Shown: one piece after another, positions 54,934-61,956 of the stretch
How positions within the stretch are numbered: position 1 is the first letter of the stretch
How the letters are laid out: the number at the start of each line of letters is the position of its first letter
From: Mycolicibacterium flavescens
GTDB taxonomy: Bacteria; Actinomycetota; Actinomycetes; Mycobacteriales; Mycobacteriaceae
Reading direction: 5' to 3'
NCBI RefSeq assembly: GCF_001722335.1
Contig: NZ_MIHA01000012.1
Span: forward strand, 62,001 to 126,000
DNA length: 64,000 nucleotides
Position numbers and translations under genes: made by a program
The notes under the pieces: model-generated
What the model was told of the DNA's origin: nothing
The model's input: the letters and a program-made list of their open reading frames with translations, nothing else
Databases searched by the model: none

Positions 54934-56454
54934 GTGGACGCGCTGACCCTGCTCCTCGACGGATTCGCCACCGCGATCACACCCAGCCATCTGCTGTGGG
55001 CGCTGCTCGGCGTCACGATCGGCACCGCGGTCGGCGTCCTGCCCGGCATCGGTCCCGCGCTGACCGTCGCGCTGCTGCTGCCGATCACGTTCCGGCTCGA
55101 CCCGGCCAGCGCGCTGATCCTGTTCGCCGGGATCTACTACGGCGGCATGTACGGCGGGTCGACCACCGCGATCCTGCTCAACGTGCCCGGCGAGAGCGCG
55201 TCGATGGTGACGGCCTTGGAGGGCAACAAGATGGCGCGCGCCGGGCGGGCGGCCTCGGCGCTGGCGACCGCGGCGATCGGCAGCTTCGTCGCGGCCACCA
55301 TCGGCACCATCGCGCTGACGTTCGTCGCGCCTGCCGTCGCCGACTTCGCGACCAGCTTCGGCCCGCCCGAGTACGTCGCGCTGATGGCCGTCGCGTTCGT
55401 GACCGTCAGCGCGCTGCTGGGCGACAACCTGATCAAGGGCGGCGCCAGCCTGCTCGTCGGTGTGACGATCGGCCTGATCGGCATCGACAGCCAGACCGGG
55501 CAGCCGCGGCTGACGTTCGGGATCGACTCGCTGCTCGACGGCATCGACGTGGTGATCGTGGTGATCGCGCTGTTCGCGCTCGGCGAGGCGTTCCGCCATC
55601 TGCTCACCGGCTCCGGCGGCACCACCGTCGAACCGCTGCGCGGACGGGCGCTGCTGACCCGCGAGGATTTCCGGCGGTCGTGGCCGGCGTGGCTGCGCGG
55701 CACCGCCTACGGCTTCCCGATCGGCGCGCTGCCCGCCGGCGGCGCCGAGGTGCCGACCTTCCTCAGCTACGCCACCGAGAAACGGCTGAGCAAGCACCCC
55801 GAGGAGTTCGGTCACGGCGCCATCGAGGGCGTCGCCGGACCGGAAGCGGCCAACAACGCCGCCGCCGCCGGTGTGCTGGTGCCGCTGCTGACCATCGGGT
55901 TGCCGACCTCGGCCACCGCCGCGGTCATCCTGGTCGCGTTCCAGTCGTACGGGCTGCAGCCCGGCCCCGAACTGTTCAGCGAGTCCGGGCCGCTGGTGTG
56001 GGCGCTGATCGCCAGCCTCTACATCGGCAACGTGATGCTGCTGGTGCTCAACCTGCCGCTGGCCAAGGTGTGGGCGCGGCTGCTGACGGTGCCCGCCTAC
56101 GGTATCTACGCCGGTGTGCTGGTGTTCGCGACGCTGGGCACGTTCGCCACCGGCGGCACGACGTTCGACCTGCTGATCCTGTGCGCCATAGGTCTTCTCG
56201 GACTGCTGATGATGCAGGCGAAGATCCCGGTGGCGCCCGCGGTCGTCGGCCTGATCCTCGGCCCGCTGGCCGAACAGCAGCTGCGCCGCGCGCTCACGCT
56301 GTCCGAGGGCGATCCGTCGATCCTGGTGTCCGGGCCGATCACCATCGTGCTGTGGGCCACCGTCGTGATCGCGCTGGTGGCGTCGATGGCGGTGCCGCTG
56401 ATACGTCGTCGGCTCGGCGACCGGCAGGCTGTGCGCCGCCAGGTCACCCGCTGA
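54934..56454 (+). CDS. tctA: Tripartite tricarboxylate transporter large subunit TctA
   Basis: A 506-residue membrane protein with 10-12 helices. Conserved TctA stretches: [20 protein letters not shown] near 30-49, [23 protein letters not shown] near 66-88, and the second-half mirror [30 protein letters not shown] near 265-294. GTG start at 54934. The cation-coupled carrier works with the TctC binding protein to import citrate-like carboxylates. Last gene of the operon; 6 bp from the convergent siderophore-interacting protein gene. Confidence 0.9.
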   Translation: MDALTLLLDGFATAITPSHLLWALLGVTIGTAVGVLPGIGPALTVALLLPITFRLDPASALILFAGIYYGGMYGGSTTAILLNVPGESASMVTALEGNKMARAGRAASALATAAIGSFVAATIGTIALTFVAPAVADFATSFGPPEYVALMAVAFVTVSALLGDNLIKGGASLLVGVTIGLIGIDSQTGQPRLTFGIDSLLDGIDVVIVVIALFALGEAFRHLLTGSGGTTVEPLRGRALLTREDFRRSWPAWLRGTAYGFPIGALPAGGAEVPTFLSYATEKRLSKHPEEFGHGAIEGVAGPEAANNAAAAGVLVPLLTIGLPTSATAAVILVAFQSYGLQPGPELFSESGPLVWALIASLYIGNVMLLVLNLPLAKVWARLLTVPAYGIYAGVLVFATLGTFATGGTTFDLLILCAIGLLGLLMMQAKIPVAPAVVGLILGPLAEQQLRRALTLSEGDPSILVSGPITIVLWATVVIALVASMAVPLIRRRLGDRQAVRRQVTR

Positions 56455-56460
56455 CCCGGG

Positions 56461-57177
56461 TCAGGCCACCCAGTACGCCTGCGCCTTGATCGACTTCTTG
56501 CCGATCTTGTAGTCCTCGCGCAGTACCTTGGCCACCGCGCGGGTGGTGCGGTTGTCGCACGCCACCCAGCCGAAGTGGTCGGAGGCGTCGAACGCGGCGG
56601 CGCGGACCGCCTCCACCAGCGCCTCGCCGGCGTTCTTGCGGTCCACCCACACCACGTCGCGGCTGCGGGCCACCGGCAGTTGCTTGTCGTCGTCGTAGCC
56701 GGCCTCCAGGAACACCCGCGCCGGGGCGTCACCGATCGCGGTCAGCAGCGAGTTGATCGCCGGCAGCGACGCGGTGTCACCGACGATCACGTACCCGGCG
56801 GGCGGCGGCTCGGGCAGCGTGAAATTGCTGCCCAGCACGGTCACCTCGATGGTGTCGCCGGGCTGCGCGTTCTGCGCCCAGTTCGACGCCACACCGTCGT
56901 GTATCGCGAACTCGATGTCCACGGTGTCGGCGGCCGGGTTCGGGTCGACCAGCGTGTAGCCGCGCTGATGCTGCTTCTCACCGTCGGCGAACCACATGCG
57001 GATCCACATCGTCGGGTGCAGCGGCCGGTCGGCGAGCATGCCGCCGGCATCGAAACTCAGCCGCAGATAGTGCGGGCTGATCTCGCGCCTGCCCGTCACC
57101 GTGAGCTGGTAGTCACCCGCGCGCAGCAGTTTGAGCACCGCGCCCTGGAAACCGCGCGTTGGTTTCTTGTCCGACAT
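56461..57177 (-). CDS. Siderophore-interacting protein (ferric-siderophore reductase)
   Basis: A 238-residue flavoprotein of the SIP/ViuB family. FAD-binding barrel with MWIRMWFADGEKQHQRGYTLVDPN (RxYTxR-like RGYTLV) near 57-80, the NAD-binding part GYVIVGDTASLPAINSLLTAI near 128-148 and the closing strand KKSIKAQAYWVA. It reduces iron in ferric siderophores to release it in the cytosol. A ribosome site GGAGAGG precedes the ATG, and an IdeR-like box lies 29-42 bp upstream. Confidence 0.9.
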   Translation of the reverse strand: MSDKKPTRGFQGAVLKLLRAGDYQLTVTGRREISPHYLRLSFDAGGMLADRPLHPTMWIRMWFADGEKQHQRGYTLVDPNPAADTVDIEFAIHDGVASNWAQNAQPGDTIEVTVLGSNFTLPEPPPAGYVIVGDTASLPAINSLLTAIGDAPARVFLEAGYDDDKQLPVARSRDVVWVDRKNAGEALVEAVRAAAFDASDHFGWVACDNRTTRAVAKVLREDYKIGKKSIKAQAYWVA

Positions 57178-57205
57178 AAGTGCCTCTCCGTATCGGGTGT
57201 GCCAG

Positions 57206-57219
57206 TTAGGCTACCCTAA
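57206..57219 (-). promoter_or_regulatory. IdeR iron box
   Basis: TTAGGCTACCCTAA matches 13 of 14 positions of the inner part of the mycobacterial iron box (consensus TTAGSCTAACCTAA), with AGGG/CCCT symmetry. It lies upstream of the siderophore-interacting protein gene, which is a usual IdeR target, and predicts repression when iron is plentiful. Confidence 0.75.
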
Positions 57220-57253
57220 TTCGGATTGGCGGCCAGAGGTGCGCCCGCGTCGG

Positions 57254-58399
57254 TCAGCCGGGTTTGACCCGGGTGAAGCGGTGCAGCAGCCACGACAGCG
57301 GCACGGTCACCACGAACGTGATCGCGAACAGCCAGAAGAACGATCCGGTGTAGATCGGGTAGTGCAGGACCTCGACCATCACCAACTCCATCGTCACGAG
57401 GTGGATCAGGAAGATCTCGTAGGAGATCTCACCCAGGAACACCATCGGCCGGCTGGCCAGGAACCGGTTGTACAGGCCCGCACCGGCCGGCAGTGCGAGC
57501 GGCGCCACCACCAGCGTCGCGATCACCGCGTAGAACATCGCCTTGACCAGCGCCTCGCTCAGCCCCGCCGGCGACGTGGTCGGCTCCCCCGCGATCGGCG
57601 TCGAGGCGATGAAGTACGAGACCACCGCCAGCGGAACGCACACCAGCGCATACGCCCGCACCCCGAGCGGTTTCAGCGCCGCCAGCAGCATCCCGCCGAC
57701 GAACCAGGCGAGGTAGCCCGGCAGCCACAGCCGGGCGCCGTCGGGCAGAAAAGTGGTGGTGTGCACCAGGATCAGCCACGCCGGGGTGAGCGCCGCCAAC
57801 CCGAGCAGACCGGCGATCAGCAGACTCGGCCGCCACTGCCGTCGGCACAACACCGCCAGCAGCAACCACGCCAGCAGCGGCAGCACGACGTAGAACGCGA
57901 CCTCGACCGCCAGGCTCCACATCTGCGTAAGACCCTGGTGCAGATACGAATACAGATAGTTGTCGGTGTAGATCTGGGTGTGAGTGAGGTTGCGGAACAA
58001 CCCCTCCCAGGTGTGCCCGGGGTTCGGGCCCGCGGTGCGGAAGTGGTACACGAGGTAGGCCGCCAGCACGGTGACGACGTAGGCGGGCATGATGCGGCGT
58101 ACCCGGCGCCAGGCGTAGCGGCGCACCGACGGCGCCGACCGGCCGGACGCGGCGGCCGACACCCACGGCGAGAACAGCAGAAAACCGCTGAGCACGAAGA
58201 AGATCGGGACGCCGATCTCCATCCGGGAGTAGACCAGCCCGACGTAGCCCTGCGGATACTTGCCGACCGTGTAGGCCGCGTGGGTGGCCATCACCAGCAG
58301 CGCGGCCACCGCGCGCACCCCGGTGAGCGAGGCGACCCGTCCGGGGGTGACCGACTCCAGCCCGCCGCTGACGTCGACGCCCCGGTCGGACACCGTCAC
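57254..58399 (-). CDS. Acyltransferase 3 family membrane protein (Rv1254 homologue)
   Basis: A 381-residue protein with about ten membrane helices. Family motifs: SLTGVRAVAALLVMATHA near 24-41 (catalytic His), EIGVPIFFVLSGFLLFSPW near 61-79, RRYAWRRVRRIMPAYV near 93-108 and WSLAVEVAFYVVLPLLAWL near 161-179. Such enzymes O-acylate envelope sugars or lipids. GTG start overlaps the deaD stop (GTGA), so it is coupled to deaD as in M. tuberculosis. Confidence 0.88.
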   Translation of the reverse strand: MTVSDRGVDVSGGLESVTPGRVASLTGVRAVAALLVMATHAAYTVGKYPQGYVGLVYSRMEIGVPIFFVLSGFLLFSPWVSAAASGRSAPSVRRYAWRRVRRIMPAYVVTVLAAYLVYHFRTAGPNPGHTWEGLFRNLTHTQIYTDNYLYSYLHQGLTQMWSLAVEVAFYVVLPLLAWLLLAVLCRRQWRPSLLIAGLLGLAALTPAWLILVHTTTFLPDGARLWLPGYLAWFVGGMLLAALKPLGVRAYALVCVPLAVVSYFIASTPIAGEPTTSPAGLSEALVKAMFYAVIATLVVAPLALPAGAGLYNRFLASRPMVFLGEISYEIFLIHLVTMELVMVEVLHYPIYTGSFFWLFAITFVVTVPLSWLLHRFTRVKPG

Positions 58400-60087
58400 T
58401 TCGACTTGTACTTCCCCCGGTGCGGTTTGGGCCCGCGATCGGGTTCGAGGTTGATCAGCTGTCCCTGAATCCTGGTGTTCTCCAACGCCTTCAGCGTCTT
58501 ATTCGGAAGCTTGGCGGGCAGTTCGACCAGGGAGTAGTCCAGTTTGATCGCGATGTGGCCGAAGTCGCTGCGGTGCAGGCCGCCCTCGTTGGCGATGGCG
58601 CCGACGATCGCGCCGGGAGCCACCTTGTGCCGCTTGCCGACCGCGATGCGGTAGGTCGCCAGATCGCTGCGCCGCTCACGGGGTTTGCGCGGGCCGCGGT
58701 CGTCGGTGTCGCGCTTGTCGCGTCGCTCCTTGCGCTTCTCCGGCGGCGGCTCGGTCATCAGGAACTCTTCGCCGTCGCGGCTCTGCAGCGCCAGCGCGGC
58801 GGCGATGTCGGCCATCGGCACGTCGTGGTCGCGTTCGTAGGCCTCGATCAGCGTGCGGAACAGGTCGATCCCCGGCGACGCCAGCGCCGCGGTGATCGAG
58901 TCGCGGAACTTGGCGACCCGCTTCTCGTTGACGTCATCGACGGTCGGCAGGTCGGTCTCGCTGAGCTTCTGGCGGGTCACCCGCTCGATCGCGTTGAGCA
59001 GGTGGCGTTCGCGCGGGGTGACGAACAGCAGCGCGGCCCCCGAACGCCCGGCCCGGCCGGTCCGCCCGATCCGGTGCACGTAGGACTCGGGGTCGTGCGG
59101 GATGTCGTAGTTCAGCACATGCGAGATGCGTTCGACGTCCAGACCGCGGGCGGCGACGTCGGTGGCGATCAGGATGTCGATGGAGCCGTCCTTGAGCGCG
59201 TTGATGGTGCGCTCCCGGACCGCCTGCGGGATGTCGCCGTTGATGGCGGCGGCCGCGAAACCGCGCGCCTTGAGCCGGTCGGCGACCTCCTCGGTGGCCT
59301 GTTTGGTCCGGACGAACACGATCATCGCCTCGAACGGTTCGACCTCGAGCAGCCGGGTCAGGGCGTCCATCTTGCGGGCCCCGGCGACCTGGACGTAGCG
59401 CTGCGTGATGTTCTCGGCGGTCTGCGTCCTGGCCTTGACCGTGACCTCGACCGGGTCGTGCAGGTACTTGGTGGTGATCTTGCGGATCGCCGGCGGCATC
59501 GTCGCGGAGAACAACGCGACCTGCTTGTACTCGGGGGTGTCGGCGAGGATGCGTTCGACTTCCTCGGCGAAGCCCATGGTCAGCATCTCGTCGGCCTCGT
59601 CGAGCACCAGGTAGTCCAGTCGGGACAGGTCGAGACGACCCTTCTCGAGGTGGTCGATCACCCGGCCGGGGGTGCCGACGACGACCTGCGCACCCCGCTT
59701 GAGGCCGGCCAGCTGCGGGCCGTAGGACGAGCCGCCGTAGATCGGCAACACGTTGACGTCGGGCAGGTGGGCGCCGTAGCGGCCGAACGCCTCGGCGACC
59801 TGCAACGCCAGCTCGCGGGTCGGTGCGAGGACCAGCGCCTGGGTGGCCCGGCTCGCGGTGTCGATCTTGGACAGGATCGGGATCGCGAACGCGGCGGTCT
59901 TGCCGGTGCCGGTCTGCGCCAGGCCGACGACGTCGGAGCCCGCCATCATCGCGGGGATCGTGGCGGCCTGGATCGGCGACGGGGTCTCGTATCCGACGTC
60001 ACGAACCGCCTGCAGGACCGACGGGTGAATCTGCAGGTCATCAAAGGTGCGATCGGCGTTGGCCGGGTCCGGCTCGGAGGACGTCAT
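58396..60087 (-). CDS. deaD: DEAD-box RNA helicase DeaD/CsdA
   Basis: A 563-residue RNA helicase. Motifs in order: Q motif SPIQAATIP near 37, motif I AQTGTGKTAA near 57-66, Ia PTRELA near 89, II VLDEADEM near 161-168, III SATMP near 194, V DVAARGLD near 314, VI HRIGRTGRAG near 340. A C-terminal RNA-binding domain of the DbpA/CsdA type (TYRIAVGKRHKVAPGAIVGAI) and a basic tail follow. It remodels rRNA and mRNA and is typically cold-induced. Homologue of Rv1253. Confidence 0.94.
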   Translation of the reverse strand: MTSSEPDPANADRTFDDLQIHPSVLQAVRDVGYETPSPIQAATIPAMMAGSDVVGLAQTGTGKTAAFAIPILSKIDTASRATQALVLAPTRELALQVAEAFGRYGAHLPDVNVLPIYGGSSYGPQLAGLKRGAQVVVGTPGRVIDHLEKGRLDLSRLDYLVLDEADEMLTMGFAEEVERILADTPEYKQVALFSATMPPAIRKITTKYLHDPVEVTVKARTQTAENITQRYVQVAGARKMDALTRLLEVEPFEAMIVFVRTKQATEEVADRLKARGFAAAAINGDIPQAVRERTINALKDGSIDILIATDVAARGLDVERISHVLNYDIPHDPESYVHRIGRTGRAGRSGAALLFVTPRERHLLNAIERVTRQKLSETDLPTVDDVNEKRVAKFRDSITAALASPGIDLFRTLIEAYERDHDVPMADIAAALALQSRDGEEFLMTEPPPEKRKERRDKRDTDDRGPRKPRERRSDLATYRIAVGKRHKVAPGAIVGAIANEGGLHRSDFGHIAIKLDYSLVELPAKLPNKTLKALENTRIQGQLINLEPDRGPKPHRGKYKSK

Positions 60088-60208
60088 CGGGAACTGAGTC
60101 TAGTGCCCCCGGGCGCGCTCGCCCGCCACGCACGCCGCAGGGCGCTCGCTCGGCGGCGCGCGGTGTGTCGGCGCGACGTGTCCGGCGTGATTTGCAAGGG
60201 TGGCTCAG

Positions 60209-60763
60209 GTGAAACGCACCCTTCGGTTCTCCAGCGCGATCGGGGTCGCGGCGATCCTTGTCGCCGGGTGCGGCTCCGGTGACTCCACGGTGTCCAAGAC
60301 CCCGGACGCGGCGCCGCCGCCCGCGTCTTCTGCTGCGGCTCCGGCACCGACCGTCGCGGCGCCCGGTCCCGCGGCGGGGTCCGACCCGTGCGCGGTCAAC
60401 CTCGCCGCGCCCGAGATCGCCCGCGCCGTGGCCGAGCTGCCCCGCGATCCGCGCAGCGATCAGGCCTGGAACCCCGAGCCGATCGCCGGGAACTACAACG
60501 AGTGCGCGCCGCTGTCGGTCGTCATCGTCAAGGCCAACACCAACGCCGAGAACCCCAACACCCGCGCGGTGATGTTCCACCTCGGCAAGTTCATCCCGAG
60601 CGGCGTGCCGGACACCTACGGCTTCAACGGGATCGACGAGACCGTGAGCACCGGCGACACGATCGCGCTGCGGTACTCCAACGGCATCCCGGGGCTCGAC
60701 AGCGTGGTGAAGTTCCGCTGGAACGGCAACGGCGTGGAGCTGATCGGCAACACGGGCTCTTGA
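60209..60763 (+). CDS. lprE: Lipoprotein LprE
   Basis: A 184-residue lipoprotein: signal KRTLRFSSAIGVAAILVAGC with the lipidated Cys at residue 21, a Pro/Ala-rich linker (about 30-60), then a conserved domain with DPCAVNLAAPEIARAVAELP, PRDPRSDQAWNPEPIAGNYN and a WNGNGVELIGNT end. It closely matches M. tuberculosis LprE (Rv1252c). GTG at 60209 is chosen because AAGGG lies eight bases upstream; GTG at 60200 is possible. Divergent from deaD. Confidence 0.9.
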   Translation: MKRTLRFSSAIGVAAILVAGCGSGDSTVSKTPDAAPPPASSAAAPAPTVAAPGPAAGSDPCAVNLAAPEIARAVAELPRDPRSDQAWNPEPIAGNYNECAPLSVVIVKANTNAENPNTRAVMFHLGKFIPSGVPDTYGFNGIDETVSTGDTIALRYSNGIPGLDSVVKFRWNGNGVELIGNTGS

Positions 60764-60770
60764 AGTCGGC

Positions 60771-60830
60771 CGAACGTGGGTTACCCGCACGCCTTCGCGG
60801 CTCGAGGCGTGTATTGAGCCCACACTCGGC
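60771..60830. repeat. Inverted-repeat element, family C left copy
   Basis: A 60-bp imperfectly palindromic element: a 23-bp outer block starting CGAACGTGGGTTACCCG, a 22-bp centre with GCGTG, then GAGCCCACACTCGGC (60816-60830). An inverted copy with identical outer (23 bp) and inner (15 bp) blocks and the same 22-bp spacing lies at 61846-61905, on the other side of the DUF559 gene. It begins 7 bp after the lprE stop. Confidence 0.85.
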
Positions 60831-60835
60831 GGACC

Positions 60836-61744
60836 TCAGCGTGGGTTGAGCCAGGACACTCGCGCGTCGAGCCGAATCCGGTCCGCGTGCGGCCATCCCC
60901 GCGACTGCATGGCGTCGCGCACCCGGGCCAGGAAGACGTGCGGCCGGTAGCGCAGCAGGTCCTTGCTGACCCGGATGATCAGCCACCCGGCGGCGGCCAG
61001 CCCGGCGAGCCGGTCGATGTCGCGGGCATGCTGATCGGGGTCATCCCAGTGCTGCGGACCGTCATACTCGACGCCGACCTTGAATTCGTCCCAGCCCATG
61101 TCGACGCGGCCGACGAGCAGACCGTATTCGTCGACGACGAGAATCTGCGTCCGCGGCCGCGGGAACCCGGCGGCGATCAGCAGCAGGCGGGTGCGGGTTT
61201 CCTGCGTCGACTCGGCGCCGCCGTCCATCAGGTCCACCACCCGCCGCAGTTGGACGATGCCGCGGGCGCCGCGACGGGTCTCGGCCAGGCGTTCGACCTC
61301 GACCGCCTTGAGACCGGTGGCGTTGGCGAGCGCGTCGACCCGGACGATCGCGCGCTCGAGCCCGGGTCGGCGCCCGATGTCGAAGGCGGTGCGCGCCGGC
61401 GTCGTCACCGGCATCCCACCGACGGCGCCGACCTCGTCGTCGCGCAGTTTCGCCCGGTGGATGAGGATTCCGTCGACCGCGCAGGCCTCGGGGCGGATCA
61501 GCTCGGCGGGGAGCTGCGGGCGGATCCATTTCGATCCGTACAGCGCCGCGGCCGACATTCCGGCGAGCGTGGCGTGGCGTCCGGACCACAACCACGCGGC
61601 CCGGGCGCGCAGTTCGGCGGTCAGCTCGACGCCCTTGGGCACGTAGACGTTGCGATAGATCATGTCGTGGCGGCTGACCAGCGTCCGGCGGGTCACCAGT
61701 CCGGACGCCACCGCTTCGGTTCCGATGAACGGTTCTGTGAGCAT
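60836..61744 (-). CDS. DUF559 nuclease-like protein with AbiEi-type N-terminus
   Basis: A 302-residue protein. N-terminal winged-helix-like region (EAVASGLVTRRTLVSRHDMIYRNVYVPKG, residues about 9-37) and ATLAGMSAAALYGSKWI are of the AbiEi antitoxin type. The C-terminal DUF559 domain is Vsr/PD-(D/E)xK-like: GLLVGRVDMGWDEFKVGVEYDGPQHW...ARDIDRLAGLAAAGWLIIRVSKDLL. Possible DNA endonuclease or regulator. ATG at 61744. It is absent between lprE and Rv1251c in M. tuberculosis and is flanked by 60-bp inverted repeats, so it looks like an inserted cassette. No toxin partner is adjacent. Confidence 0.82.
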   Translation of the reverse strand: MLTEPFIGTEAVASGLVTRRTLVSRHDMIYRNVYVPKGVELTAELRARAAWLWSGRHATLAGMSAAALYGSKWIRPQLPAELIRPEACAVDGILIHRAKLRDDEVGAVGGMPVTTPARTAFDIGRRPGLERAIVRVDALANATGLKAVEVERLAETRRGARGIVQLRRVVDLMDGGAESTQETRTRLLLIAAGFPRPRTQILVVDEYGLLVGRVDMGWDEFKVGVEYDGPQHWDDPDQHARDIDRLAGLAAAGWLIIRVSKDLLRYRPHVFLARVRDAMQSRGWPHADRIRLDARVSWLNPR

Positions 61745-61845
61745 GCGACGACTGTCGACCCGCGATCGCACCGATTGCCGGTGACGACGGTTCGTACGGC
61801 GAATTTGTGGATGGACGCGGTGTTGGGGATAGAGCGCTGGTGCGG

Positions 61846-61905
61846 GCCGAGTGTGGGCTCGCGTCACGCAAAAGTCGCCGATGGCGTGCGGGTAACCCAC
61901 GTTCG
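61846..61905. repeat. Inverted-repeat element, family C right copy
   Basis: Inverted copy of the element at 60771-60830: GCCGAGTGTGGGCTC (61846-61860), a 22-bp centre, then the 23-bp block at 61883-61905 ending AACCCACGTTCG. The two conserved blocks are identical to the left copy; the centre differs except GCGTG/CACGC. It lies between two divergent starts, so a terminator role is unlikely for this copy. Confidence 0.85.
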
Positions 61906-61956
61906 CGCCAAGAAAGGCAAGAGGGTGGTGTCGCAGGGCTCACCTACAGTTGCGAC

